A DNA stretch of 64,000 nucleotides from Planctomycetota bacterium (lineage in GTDB: Bacteria > Planctomycetota > Planctomycetia > Planctomycetales > Planctomycetaceae): assembly GCA_023417655.1 (NCBI GenBank), contig JAEZFD010000021.1, positions 9,593-73,592 of the forward strand, written 5' to 3'. Numbering within the stretch: position 1 is the stretch's first letter; every line of letters starts with the position of its first letter. Under the pieces are notes generated by a model that worked only from the letters and a program-made list of their open reading frames with translations, was not told the DNA's origin and ran no database searches. Made by a program: the position numbers and the translations under genes. Of the stretch, positions 17,300 to 26,535 are shown piece by piece.

Positions 17300-19690
17300 T
17301 TATTGCAGCAGTCCGTAGATCACGAGATTGACGGCGACGCGGACAGCGTCTTCGGTCGGATAACCGCTGCAGAGAGAGGTTGTCTGACGTTCGAGAGCAC
17401 AACTCAAATCATACTTGCTGTAGACCACAACGTACTTATTGCCGATCTTGATTCCTTCCAGCAGAGGTTCCCCAACGGACTCCGTGACAGCGAGACTTCC
17501 GGGGACGGCTCCAACTGTCGGCATCCGTCGCTTGACCTTCCGAATGTCATAGCCAAGTTCGAGCCGATAGAGTTCGTCATCCATCGGGATGCGTTCGAGC
17601 TTCTTCCCCAGCGTCTGCTCAATGACCTTTCGGAAGCTCGTATCAAACTGAGGCGACCCACAGCAGGCATCGGCGAACAGAAATCCTCCGTTCTCGAGAT
17701 ACTGTTTGAGCTTTGCCCGTTCCTCTTCACTGAGCTGGAAATTCTTGCGTCCATGCATATACAGCAACGGGAAGTTGAATAGAGCTGAGTCCGTTGCCGC
17801 GAGAGTTGGCACGTCGGCAGAGACATCGATGTTCGCGGAATCTAGTGCCGTCTGCAGTCGTCGCAGCGCATTCGGAGCTGTATCCCAGCCACCTGTGTGC
17901 CGAAGTCTTGCAATCGTCACCTGACCGCTTCCAAGACGCGTCAGGTCAGCCGGTGAAAGTGACTTGGGACGCTGGAGTTTGTCCTGCAGTTCCCGCCCAG
18001 TGGCATATGCCACGACGTTCACGCCGAGCTTCATGGACCGCTCAATCTGCGTCTTCACATTCACCGGGCGGCGCGGCGGGTCATAGCGCATCCATTTTCC
18101 CCAGCGACATCCATGATCATACGGAGCGTAAATGACAGCGGTACGGCAGCCGAAGTCCACACCCCACAACTCGGGGACGTCACCATCCGGTGGAAACACG
18201 TTCTCGCTGCGATAGACATCGTGGGTCGGCGGGAGCTTCCGCAGTTCATACTGACCATCAAAAAGCTTTCGAACCAGTTCGCGGAAGCCGTCGTCGAACT
18301 CGGCGCTGTCACAGTTCTGAACTGCGAACAGGAAGCCTCCCTGAATGAGATAGTTCCGGAGGAGTTCCAGTTCCTTTCCGTCAATCGTGTCCGGGCGGTC
18401 GGAACCACTCATAAACTGAACGGGGCTCTGGAGCAGAGCTGAAACGCCCTCCCCTTCGGCGGCAGTTCGCAGGTCGACCACCTGCCAGGTTAACAGTTTC
18501 GGCCACCCCGGCTGCCGGGCGGTGTAATCGACGAGATTCGCGATATCGCGGCGGTGTCGATTCCAATCACGACCGATCACCTGACCTGTCACGTTATCGC
18601 GACGACCGTATTCCAATTTGTTGATGACGACGGGAGAAAGTCCTTTCGCGAGGAACAGGAGCGCCAGACTGGTTCCGGCGATCTGATCTTCCTGTCGGCT
18701 CTGCCATGTCCCATCGCGCACGCTCTGAGTGGAGACGAGGAATTCTGCTCCCTCACGGTACCAGTCGTGGTCACCGAAGAATCGCTGCCCAGTGAATCGC
18801 CCTGCTCGCTCGAGCCCATACAGATAATAGAGCGGCCAATGTTCTGACCCGGGATTGGAACGAACCCGAAAGTGCGTGGAGAGCCATCGCACACCGGCGT
18901 CGATCGCATCATCAACGGGATCCGCTTTCGATTTACAGCAATCGATCTCACCATTCCGATTGACGTTGCTGTCATCGAGCAACATCGTGCTCGTAATTGA
19001 CAGCGAGGCAATTCCCGCGACCGTCATGCTCCCGGTTCCCTGTCGATCGGGCACATAGGTCCATGGCGCGCCGTTCGGCTGATTGACGGGTCCCAACTGG
19101 TTTTTGAGGAAGTGCTGCTGAGATCGTTCCCAAGTGGCCGCGTCGATTCGCACGCCGACATCTGCGGCGTCTTTCAGGCCGAGAATGGCGAATTGGGTAT
19201 TGCTGTTGTCCCAGTCCGAGGAGTTCTCATAGCCCCAGGCTCCTGCAAAGTTTCCCCGCAGCTGATAGTCCTCCAGCCGCTGGGCCAGCTTACTGATCTT
19301 CCCGTTGACGGCTGGATCACCTGAAGCCGCGAGTGCCATGATGGCGAGGGAAATATCATAGACCTTGCCGGGATCGACTTCCGGTTTCCGCAGCCACTCG
19401 ATGGCCCGTCGAACCGAGTCGTGTTCTCGCGGCAGCCCTGAATTCAGCAGGGCGAGCGTCGCCAGCGAGGTCAGCCCAATGTGATTGCCCTGATAGTTAT
19501 TGGTCGGCCAGCTCCCGTCACGATTCTGAGACGAGATCAATGCCTTCTGTCCATTGCCAATTGCCGTGACCACCTGCTGCCGCAATGCATCATCACCGGC
19601 ATTCGGCTGAGCCTTGGCGAGGGGACAGACCGTCAACTGGACGGCGGCCAGGAAGAGGAGAAAACCTCTTGTTTTCTGACTGCCTGACAT
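17300..19690 (-). CDS. Secreted alpha-toroid plus double DUF4159 protein
   Basis: A 796-residue protein with a signal peptide (LLFLAAVQLTVCPLAKAQ). Residues about 30-330 form prenyltransferase/squalene-oxidase-like repeats: IGNGQKALISSQNRDGSW, GLTSLATLALLNSG, EWLRKPEVDPGKVYDISLA and a later QFAILGLKDAADVG. Two DUF4159 (N-terminal Rossmann/GATase-like) regions follow, about 385-550 (LLRNYLIQGGFLFAVQNCDS) and 595-770 (LKQYLENGGFLFADACCGS). These repeats share the pattern of a long line-up ending in GGFLF plus an acidic/cysteine stretch. This architecture is widespread in planctomycetes, often with MoxR/DUF58 genes, but none is here. Function unknown; probably periplasmic. Confidence 0.82.
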   Translation of the reverse strand: MSGSQKTRGFLLFLAAVQLTVCPLAKAQPNAGDDALRQQVVTAIGNGQKALISSQNRDGSWPTNNYQGNHIGLTSLATLALLNSGLPREHDSVRRAIEWLRKPEVDPGKVYDISLAIMALAASGDPAVNGKISKLAQRLEDYQLRGNFAGAWGYENSSDWDNSNTQFAILGLKDAADVGVRIDAATWERSQQHFLKNQLGPVNQPNGAPWTYVPDRQGTGSMTVAGIASLSITSTMLLDDSNVNRNGEIDCCKSKADPVDDAIDAGVRWLSTHFRVRSNPGSEHWPLYYLYGLERAGRFTGQRFFGDHDWYREGAEFLVSTQSVRDGTWQSRQEDQIAGTSLALLFLAKGLSPVVINKLEYGRRDNVTGQVIGRDWNRHRRDIANLVDYTARQPGWPKLLTWQVVDLRTAAEGEGVSALLQSPVQFMSGSDRPDTIDGKELELLRNYLIQGGFLFAVQNCDSAEFDDGFRELVRKLFDGQYELRKLPPTHDVYRSENVFPPDGDVPELWGVDFGCRTAVIYAPYDHGCRWGKWMRYDPPRRPVNVKTQIERSMKLGVNVVAYATGRELQDKLQRPKSLSPADLTRLGSGQVTIARLRHTGGWDTAPNALRRLQTALDSANIDVSADVPTLAATDSALFNFPLLYMHGRKNFQLSEEERAKLKQYLENGGFLFADACCGSPQFDTSFRKVIEQTLGKKLERIPMDDELYRLELGYDIRKVKRRMPTVGAVPGSLAVTESVGEPLLEGIKIGNKYVVVYSKYDLSCALERQTTSLCSGYPTEDAVRVAVNLVIYGLLQ

Positions 19691-19923
19691 ATCAACTCCC
19701 GCTGCTGCCCCGGAATAGTCTCTCCTTCAGAATAGCGAGGACTCTTCGGGGCGCCCATCAGAAGGAATGCGGGCCCGCAGAAAACGACTTTCTCATGAGA
19801 AACGCCACCAGAGTCTCGGCCCTTCCAACAAAATGGCCTCTGGAAGTGGAATCCACAACCAGAGGCTTCGCGTTTTCAATTGTCCGGGCGGAATGACTGT
19901 TTGTCGATCCCGCCATCAGGCGT

Positions 19924-21318
19924 TTAGTACAGCTGGACCTGTTTGTCGTAGTTGATGTCGTACTTCTTCATCTTCTTATAGAGCGTGGTCCGGTTGATTC
20001 CCAACACTCGGGCGGTCTCCTGACGGTTCCATCCGTGCTGCTCCAAAGCGTCGATGATGATCTGGCGTTCGGGATTCGCCAACGCCGATTTCAATCCGGC
20101 ACGCCCAAGCAGCCGCGTGTGAATCATGGAAGTGTCTTCGTCTCTTCGCAGCTGCTCTGGCAGGTCGATGACGCCGACGGTGTCTGACTTGCTCAGGACG
20201 ATGGCCCGTTCCACGACATTCACCAGTTCGCGGACGTTCCCCGGCCAGTTGTAACGCTGGAGAGCCTGCATCGCCTGATCGTCAAAGCCTTTGACCTTCT
20301 TCCCGGTTTGGCGGTTGAACTCTTCAAGATAATGATCGACCAGCAGCGGAATATCGCCGAGCCGTTCACGCAATGGAGGCTGAGTGATCGCGATGACGTT
20401 GATGCGGTAGTAAAGATCCTGACGGAACTCGCCGGTCCGGACACGAGACTCAAGATCTTCGTTTGTCGCCAGAATCAGACGAACGTCGACTTTATGAGTC
20501 GTGTTGCCGCCGACTGGTTCAAATTCACGGTCCTGCAGCACTCGCAACAGTTTGACCTGCAAACTCTGGGAGGCCGTTCCAATTTCGTCGAGGAACAAGG
20601 TGCCGCCGTTCGCCTGCAAGAACTTTCCAGGCTTATCCTGTGTGGCCCCTGTGAAGGACCCCTTCACGTGACCGAACAGTTCGCTTTCCAGCAATGCGTC
20701 TGGCAGCGCCCCGCAGGCCACTTCAATGAACGGTTGATCCCGACGGGAGCTCAACTGGTGAATGGCACGGGCGGTGATGGTTTTTCCGGTGCCGTTTTCT
20801 CCGAGAATGAGAACCGTCGTTCGAGTATCGGCGACGCTTTCCAGCAGGTCGAACATCTTCGACATCTTGTAGTCACGGCCGATGATGTTCGACGGGCCGA
20901 ACTTGTCGTTCAGCTGTTTCTTCAATGAGCGGTTCTCTTCCACGATTCGCCGTTGGCCCAGTGCCCGTTGAATCGAGAAGTTCAACTCGTCATCAATGAT
21001 CGGTTTGGTCAGGTAGTCAAAAGCCCCAAGACGGATTGCCTCGACAGCACTTTCAATCGTTCCGTAACCGGTCAGCAGAATGACGGCGGTCGTCGGGACA
21101 TTCGCAACGGCCCATTCCAGCAGTTGAAATCCGTCCTGATCGGGAAGATTCACGTCGCAGATCACGACATGAAAGTTGCATTCCTTCATTCGGTCGACGG
21201 CGTCGCGACAGGTCATCGCCGTCTCGGTGCGATGGCCCAGACTGCGAAGGTAATCAGCCATCGCTTCGCAGATATGACGATCGTCATCAACGACGAGTAA
21301 CGAAGCTTGATTCGACAT
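19924..21318 (-). CDS. NtrC-family sigma-54-dependent response regulator
   Basis: 464 residues from ATG 21318, which has AGGAAAG just upstream (the frame stays open to 21393). Receiver domain: LLVVDDDRHICEAM with the phosphorylation Asp in VVICDVNLPDQDG. Central AAA+ domain: Walker A GENGTGKT, the sigma-54 contact loop as GSFTGA (Ser replacing Ala of GAFTGA), GTLFLDEIG and the Arg-finger region. C-terminal Fis-type helix-turn-helix: NRQETARVLGINRTTLYKKMKKY. It should activate sigma-54 promoters on phosphorylation. No sensor kinase is adjacent, and a gap of over 700 bases lies upstream, so its partner and targets are elsewhere. Confidence 0.95.
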   Translation of the reverse strand: MSNQASLLVVDDDRHICEAMADYLRSLGHRTETAMTCRDAVDRMKECNFHVVICDVNLPDQDGFQLLEWAVANVPTTAVILLTGYGTIESAVEAIRLGAFDYLTKPIIDDELNFSIQRALGQRRIVEENRSLKKQLNDKFGPSNIIGRDYKMSKMFDLLESVADTRTTVLILGENGTGKTITARAIHQLSSRRDQPFIEVACGALPDALLESELFGHVKGSFTGATQDKPGKFLQANGGTLFLDEIGTASQSLQVKLLRVLQDREFEPVGGNTTHKVDVRLILATNEDLESRVRTGEFRQDLYYRINVIAITQPPLRERLGDIPLLVDHYLEEFNRQTGKKVKGFDDQAMQALQRYNWPGNVRELVNVVERAIVLSKSDTVGVIDLPEQLRRDEDTSMIHTRLLGRAGLKSALANPERQIIIDALEQHGWNRQETARVLGINRTTLYKKMKKYDINYDKQVQLY

Positions 21319-22029
21319 TTTCTTTCCTGTCCTGCAATCTCTGCAACACGCAGTCGATAGATTGATTGAACGCACCCGGACAGCGACCGCCATGCGATTC
21401 GTCTCGCTTCAGGCGCACCGGGGGCCGGCCAATTCAGTTGTGATCGCAGCACGACCCGCTTCTTCTGCAGGCCGCACGGCGTGGCAAATTGATGTACTCA
21501 TCCAATTTCCGTCTGGCAGATCAATGATCTCTCCGACGAGAACGACTGGCTCATGGCCGATGCACACAGTGAGAACAAGCGTCACTCACCATTTGTGCTG
21601 TCGAAGTCACCAAAGACAGACTGGGCCGCGGTCGCGACCGAATCACCGATAAATTGTCTGCTTCAACGGACGCACGGTCTCCTCATCCAGAGGGAAACCT
21701 GGCCTGTCGCCGCCATCTCCAGATGACGACACGAGACTGTCTCAAAAACCTCGAGACCGCCTCGCTGACAGATGCCTGCTGGGAACTGTTGTTGCATTGA
21801 GGGTACGGAACCCTACGTCACGGATGAGTCACGGCAACAGATTTTCACGCAGAATGGTGCAACGAATGAACACCGGCGACGAAAGCAAATAATCTGGAAT
21901 TCGGCAGAATCCCTACAACCGTTTTAGCCGGACCGAGACAAACGGGAGCAGATTCCACAAATAAAGAAGGGCGCCGCCGGATGGCATGCGCCCGATCTTT
22001 GAAACACAACACCGAAAGTCGAAGCAAGT
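21319..22029. other. Long non-coding stretch between thiG and the NtrC-type gene
   Basis: This 711-base region has no ORF with coding character; the short frames here lack ribosome sites and family features. It must contain the regulator's promoter. The thiG terminator is at 21969-21993. A small hairpin near 21790-21810 is the only other structure I noticed. A small RNA cannot be excluded. Confidence 0.4.
21969..21993 (-). terminator. Rho-independent terminator of thiG
   Basis: GGGCGC (21969-21974) pairs with GCGCCC (21988-21993), with an inner GCC/GGC stem. On the minus strand it is followed by TTCTTTATTT. It lies 37 bases past the thiG stop. Confidence 0.8.
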
Positions 22030-22869
22030 TTATTGGCCGATGACGCCTGTCTCGGGGCTCGATGCGGTCGCATACAGTTTCTTGGGAATACGGCCCGCGA
22101 GCGAAGCCATCCGCCCGGCACGACAGGCATCCCGCATCGCCTGAGCCATGAGATACGGATTCTTCGCACTCGCGATGGCAGTATTAAGAAGGACGGCGTC
22201 ACATCCCAGTTCCATAGCAAACGCGACATCACTGGCGGTCCCCACCCCGGCATCGACGATGACGGGATAATCAGGATCGCCCTCTTTCAGGTATTCCAGA
22301 CAGATCCGCAGATTGTTGGGATTCAGGATCCCCTGCCCACTGCCAATCGGACTTCCCGCCGGCATTACGGAAGTCGCCCCTGCCTCTTTAAGACGGCGCG
22401 CGGTAATCGGATCATCCGTCGTGTAACACAAGACCTGAAAGCCGTCGGCGACGAGCTTGTGCGTTGCCTCGAGAGTCGCCACCGGGTCTGGAAGCAGTGT
22501 CTTCTTGTCTCCCAGAACTTCCAGCTTCACCCAGTCCGCACCGGGATTCTCAAGTCCGCTGAGAATTTCCCGTCCGAGTCGCGCGACACGGACCGCTTCG
22601 TCTGCGTTGAAGCATCCAGCGGTGTTCGGCAGGATCGTGTACCGGGACAGATCGATGTAATCGAGAATGTTTCTACCGGCGGCATCGACAAGTCGCTCCC
22701 GGCGGACCGCGACAGTGATGACATCCGAGCCGCTGACTGCCAGGCAGTCCCGCATCAGTTCGAAGGTCTCATACTTTCCCGTCCCAATAATGAGGCGAGA
22801 TTTCAGCTGATGAGTCCCGACTTGCAGAGGAGATTCGGAGAAACTGGCAGGGAGAGACTGAGGATTCAT
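22030..22869 (-). CDS. thiG: Thiazole synthase
   Basis: It forms the thiazole phosphate of thiamine from deoxyxylulose phosphate, dehydroglycine and ThiS thiocarboxylate. 279 residues, slightly longer than the usual 255-265, with about 15 extra N-terminal residues. A TIM barrel with the Schiff-base Lys in WVKLEVLGD (Lys115), the phosphate-binding region VMPAGSPIGSGQG, and VIVDAGVGTASDVAFAMELG followed by DAVLLNTAIA. No thiS, thiF or thiO is adjacent, and I found no TPP-riboswitch signature upstream. It has its own terminator, so it appears monocistronic. Confidence 0.96.
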   Translation of the reverse strand: MNPQSLPASFSESPLQVGTHQLKSRLIIGTGKYETFELMRDCLAVSGSDVITVAVRRERLVDAAGRNILDYIDLSRYTILPNTAGCFNADEAVRVARLGREILSGLENPGADWVKLEVLGDKKTLLPDPVATLEATHKLVADGFQVLCYTTDDPITARRLKEAGATSVMPAGSPIGSGQGILNPNNLRICLEYLKEGDPDYPVIVDAGVGTASDVAFAMELGCDAVLLNTAIASAKNPYLMAQAMRDACRAGRMASLAGRIPKKLYATASSPETGVIGQ

Positions 22870-23139
22870 TTTTCGAAATCAGTGTGCTGATCGGCGGGCC
22901 AAAACAGAGAGTGTAACTCGCCGGAAGCTCCGCACCAATTCACTCCAGATTTTAGGAATAGCGGATCAGATCGGATCTTCGCTCCAAAAATTGACGGGTG
23001 GCAAGTCGCAATCCAGTTCCTATGATGCAGTCTTGATATGACTCCGTTTTCCGGCGTCGAGCTTTGCACCGCCCGATGGCAGCAAGAGTTCCACTCGACG
23101 AGTCAGGTTTTCCCGGTCTCTGATCAATATGAGGTTCTG

Positions 23140-24015
23140 ATGGTCTCCCGCCGATTATTGCTGATGTTTGTGGCCGCGATGTTGTTGAGCGTGTCCGGGG
23201 CTCAGGCAGCCGACAAGAAGACACGGATTCTCTTCGTCACCCAGAGCAAAGGATTCGTTCATAAATCGGTCAAACGTGGCGATTCTCTGTCCGCTGCTGA
23301 AATCGCTTTGACCCAGCTGGGCGAGACTTCAGGACAGTTTGAAGTCGACTGCACGCAGGATTGTGAGTCTGATTTCACGAAGGAAAACCTGCAGAAGTAC
23401 GACATCGTCGCGTTCTATACGACCGGAGACCTGCCCATCTCGCAGGAGAATCTTGATTACTTCTTCAATGTCTGGCTGAAGAAAAAGGGACACGGCGTTC
23501 TCGGCTTTCACTCCGCCATGGACACCTTCAAGAACTATCCGCCTTACCTCGACATGATCGGCGGAAACTTTCTCGCACACCCCTGGGGTGCAGGAACTCA
23601 AGTGACGATCACCAACCACGAGCCTGAGAATCCATTGACCAAATCCTTCGGAAAAGAACTCACCCTGAAGGAAGAAATCTACATGTACACCCACTGGCAG
23701 CCAGAGAAGGTGCATGTTCTGATGAGCCTCGACTACTCGAAGAGCCCGGTGAAGGCCGCCGTTCCGGTGAAGTACGGCTATCACGTGCCTGTCTGCTGGA
23801 TCAAGGAATACGGGCAGGGTCGCGTTTACTGCAACAACCTCGGCCATAACGAGTCGTCCTGGACCAACCAGCAGTACCTTGATTCCATCGTCGCTGCCGT
23901 GAAGTGGATTCGCGGAGATTTCGACGTTGATGCCACGCCGAATCCAAAGGTCTCTGCTGAGCAGGAAGCAAAGGCTCGCGCTGATTTCGAGGCCGGTGGC
24001 TTCACAGCGAGATAA
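23140..24015 (+). CDS. Secreted ThuA-domain protein
   Basis: 291 residues from ATG 23140, with GAGG six bases upstream; the open frame reaches back to 23038 without a ribosome site. Signal peptide LLLMFVAAMLLSVSGAQA. The ThuA (trehalose-utilisation, GATase1-like) fold is seen in ILFVTQSKGFVHKSV, DIVAFYTTGDLP, GHGVLGFHSAMDTFKNYP, MIGGNFLAHPWG and WIKEYGQGRVYCNNLGHN. ThuA proteins are very abundant in planctomycetes and are thought to act in sugar-derivative metabolism, but the reaction is not established. It is divergent from thiG and upstream of coaD; no clear operon link. Confidence 0.88.
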   Translation: MVSRRLLLMFVAAMLLSVSGAQAADKKTRILFVTQSKGFVHKSVKRGDSLSAAEIALTQLGETSGQFEVDCTQDCESDFTKENLQKYDIVAFYTTGDLPISQENLDYFFNVWLKKKGHGVLGFHSAMDTFKNYPPYLDMIGGNFLAHPWGAGTQVTITNHEPENPLTKSFGKELTLKEEIYMYTHWQPEKVHVLMSLDYSKSPVKAAVPVKYGYHVPVCWIKEYGQGRVYCNNLGHNESSWTNQQYLDSIVAAVKWIRGDFDVDATPNPKVSAEQEAKARADFEAGGFTAR

Positions 24016-24130
24016 ATGACGTCAGAATGCCCCCTGAATAGGCAGACCGCTGCCTGAGAGCAGAATCTCTGCCCCAGCGCAGCGGTCCCCGTTCCTGAAA
24101 AATATTTACGACTTCCAACAGGTAAGCTGC

Positions 24131-24652
24131 GTGTCCAGTCGAGCCCCCCGTATCGCCGTTTATGCAGGCAGTTTTGATCCCCTGACACTCGGGCATGCGG
24201 ACATCGCACGGCGCGGAGCGGAACTTTTCGACGAAGTGATCGTCGCCATCGGGATCAATCCGGATAAAAAGCCGCTGTTCAGCGCTGATGAGCGGGTGGA
24301 GATGGCGCGCGAGATTTTCGCTGATCTCCCGAATGTCCGGACAGAAAGCTTCACCGGGCTGACGGTCGATTTCGCTCACTCGGTTAAAGCCACCGCGATG
24401 CTCAGAGGGGTCCGCACGGTTTCAGACATCGAGTCGGAATTCACGATGGCGTTGGCGAACCGGATGATGGCCCCGGATCTGGAAACCGTGTTTCTCATGG
24501 CGTCGGAGCAGTTCTCACATATCTCCAGCACGCTGATCAAGCAGGTGGCAATGATGGGCCGAGATACCAGCCCGCAGCAGCTGCTCAAGTTTATTCCAGA
24601 GCAGGTCGTCACCCCGCTGTTGAACAAGGTGAAGAACTCCCGGCGTCACTGA
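24131..24652 (+). CDS. coaD: Phosphopantetheine adenylyltransferase
   Basis: It transfers AMP from ATP to 4'-phosphopantetheine, the penultimate step of coenzyme A synthesis. GTG start at 24131; 173 residues, close to the usual 160. The nucleotidyltransferase signature GSFDPLTLGH (residues 13-22) has the T/HxGH motif, and the ISSTLIKQVA motif with its Ser-Ser-Thr near residue 140 is also present. RGVRTVSDIESEF is the substrate-loop region. It follows ThuA by about 115 bases on the same strand. I expect an active essential enzyme. Confidence 0.96.
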   Translation: MSSRAPRIAVYAGSFDPLTLGHADIARRGAELFDEVIVAIGINPDKKPLFSADERVEMAREIFADLPNVRTESFTGLTVDFAHSVKATAMLRGVRTVSDIESEFTMALANRMMAPDLETVFLMASEQFSHISSTLIKQVAMMGRDTSPQQLLKFIPEQVVTPLLNKVKNSRRH

Positions 24653-25070
24653 TGAGGACTACTGATCAAGACTTTTGTCGGAACGTTCTGTGTCGCCGCA
24701 ACTCTGCCGGCGTAACTCTGCCGCCGTAATCGGAAGAGATTCACATCATCTCTTTGACGGCTCGTTGGCGTTGTGTCGTTATGATTGTGAGACGACGCTG
24801 AATCGGCGACGCGGAACCACAGAAGTGCTGTGAGATTGCCCGTCCAGAAACCACGGACTTCGGAACTCACGGAATCCGTCGTCAAGACCGACAGCTGACT
24901 GAGATTCGCAGTGAGTTGCCCCAAGAAAAACCTGTCCACCGGATTCGTTCCTTGAATACGGTGAACGCAAAAGCAGCTTCGGAAAGAAGAGAGTCTCTTC
25001 TCCTTGTAGACTCAATCATCCGATTGCGAGAGCCAGACGGCCGAACGGGAATTCGTCCGTCATCTCGCCA
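24653..25070. other. Intergenic region after coaD
   Basis: The 418-base convergent gap contains a short tandem repeat (two 14-base units at 24697-24724, AACTCTGCCG core, plus a partial third). I see no gene or clear terminator. Confidence 0.4.
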
Positions 25071-26186
25071 TTACTCCATTTCGGATTCGAGTTCCCGAAC
25101 GACTTCCTTGGCCTGAGGACGCATGTGTGGTCCACGCAGCTTTTCTGCAGCGTCGAAGCGACGATGCGGAATGGCCTTCTGGCGAGCAACAAAGTTCATG
25201 ATGATGCCGGTTTCGTCCCGGGTCATCTCCATCTCTTCGGTTGCATAGCCGGCGTCTTTGAACAGCTTCCAGCAGTCCTCTTCTGTTCGCTCATAGAAGT
25301 GCCAGTCGACGTGCCACTGGTATTCAGCAGGGTAGTACTTCAGGCAATCTTTAAACGCGACATAAACGATTCCGTTTTCGTCGACCGATTCAGCCCATCC
25401 CTGAAGGATACGAATCAGGTAGCGATCTGGAATGTAATCGCACAGACCAACGCTGTAGATAATGTCCGGCTTGCCGAACTTTTCAATGTTGCTCTTCGCA
25501 GAAGCCATCTTCAGAGCGTTGTAGCAAACACAGTTCACGTCCAGAGAATCCTGAGTTGACGGATCGACGTGCGCCTTCAGGAACTCCAGTGCCTTTTCGT
25601 CGGTATCGACGCAGGTCAGCTGAACAGGTTCTGACGTCTGGAAGCCGGAAGAATATTCGCGCCCGGGTCCGGAAGCCACGTTCAGAATCGAAACCTTCGT
25701 CGCGCGATTCAGGACTTCTTTCACGAGGAACTTCTGAATGGCTGAGAGACGAGTGCAAACCGCCCGAGCCAGCTCAGTCCGCAGGAAGTAGAGGTCAAGG
25801 TAACCGCCAATTCCTGTCGACTTGGCCTTCCCGTCATAAATCGCGGTCAACATTTCATAGTCGCCCGGATATCCCCGCGGCTTGACCTTGGCGCGCTGCA
25901 TGAACCAGCTGCGATCAAACCAGGGAGCGATTTCATCACGAAATCGCTTCCGAACTTCTGCCAGCAATACCGGATTGTCGCCAATGGCAACTTCAGCAGC
26001 CTCGCAAGCATCTCGGGACTGATGGAAAGCTGTCGTAAGGTCTTCGAGATTGATGTCATCCTGAGGGATTTGGCCCGCCGGAATTCGTCGATCGAGATTC
26101 GCAAGCGCCTTGGTAAAGGCCTGTACATCCCGACTGAAGAACGTCTCAACATCAAAGCTCGCCACTGTAGCAGGATCGTGCATCAC
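25071..26186 (-). CDS. PhcB-like class I SAM-dependent methyltransferase (putative fatty-acid methyl ester signal synthase)
   Basis: A 371-residue cytoplasmic protein; GTG at 26186 or ATG at 26183, with AGGAG just upstream. The first half is helical and carries PRGYPGDYEML (residues 103-113), a motif I associate with the PhcB/3-hydroxypalmitic-acid-methyl-ester methyltransferase group. A Rossmann methyltransferase follows, with motif I VSILNVASGPGRE (166-177), a motif II-like acidic CVDTDEKAL and later PDIIYSVGLCDYIPD. PhcB makes the 3-OH-PAME quorum signal in Ralstonia. Here the assignment rests on motif similarity recalled from the family, and other annotations (generic methyltransferase) are possible. 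It is divergent from the giant sensor-like gene, sharing an AT-rich promoter region. Confidence 0.7.
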   Translation of the reverse strand: MMHDPATVASFDVETFFSRDVQAFTKALANLDRRIPAGQIPQDDINLEDLTTAFHQSRDACEAAEVAIGDNPVLLAEVRKRFRDEIAPWFDRSWFMQRAKVKPRGYPGDYEMLTAIYDGKAKSTGIGGYLDLYFLRTELARAVCTRLSAIQKFLVKEVLNRATKVSILNVASGPGREYSSGFQTSEPVQLTCVDTDEKALEFLKAHVDPSTQDSLDVNCVCYNALKMASAKSNIEKFGKPDIIYSVGLCDYIPDRYLIRILQGWAESVDENGIVYVAFKDCLKYYPAEYQWHVDWHFYERTEEDCWKLFKDAGYATEEMEMTRDETGIIMNFVARQKAIPHRRFDAAEKLRGPHMRPQAKEVVRELESEME

Positions 26187-26535
26187 CGGAATCTCCTCGT
26201 TAGGATTGCTGCATTTTTGGACAGTGACCTGTGCCGATTGTACAGAATGACCCGGTTTTATGGATTGTCAACGATGTATTTTTTATTTCGTTTTTTACGC
26301 ATATTCCGGTTATCCAAGGGTTAAATACTGCCCACATGCCCCTTTTTCCGAGAAACCTCCTATTCCGTTCGTTGGCGAGGCAAATTGCGTCAGCACGGGT
26401 AAATCCGCGAGCTAGAACTTCGTGTAGGCACGTGTTGTTGCCTCCCGGATTATCCCTAAGCGGAGTCGCGGGACTGCGCCCTGCCTGCTTGATTCCCATG
26501 CCAGAAACGGACGGTCCTGAACCGAGTTGTGCGTA
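26187..26535. promoter_or_regulatory. Divergent promoter region of the methyltransferase and giant gene
   Basis: An AT-rich island (about 26255-26320) stands out in an otherwise GC-rich window. On the minus strand TTGACA (26271-26266) and TACAAT (26242-26237) resemble -35/-10 elements but are 23 bases apart, too far for a standard promoter, so the match is tentative. No gene is evident in the gap. Confidence 0.35.

Noticed and set aside
22033..22890. 285-residue plus-strand frame
   Set aside because: Antisense to thiG, whose catalytic motifs are clear; the long frame is a by-product of codon usage.
22870..23139. TPP riboswitch before thiG
   Set aside because: The leader lacks the conserved CTGAGA and ACCTGATC-type segments of the THI element.
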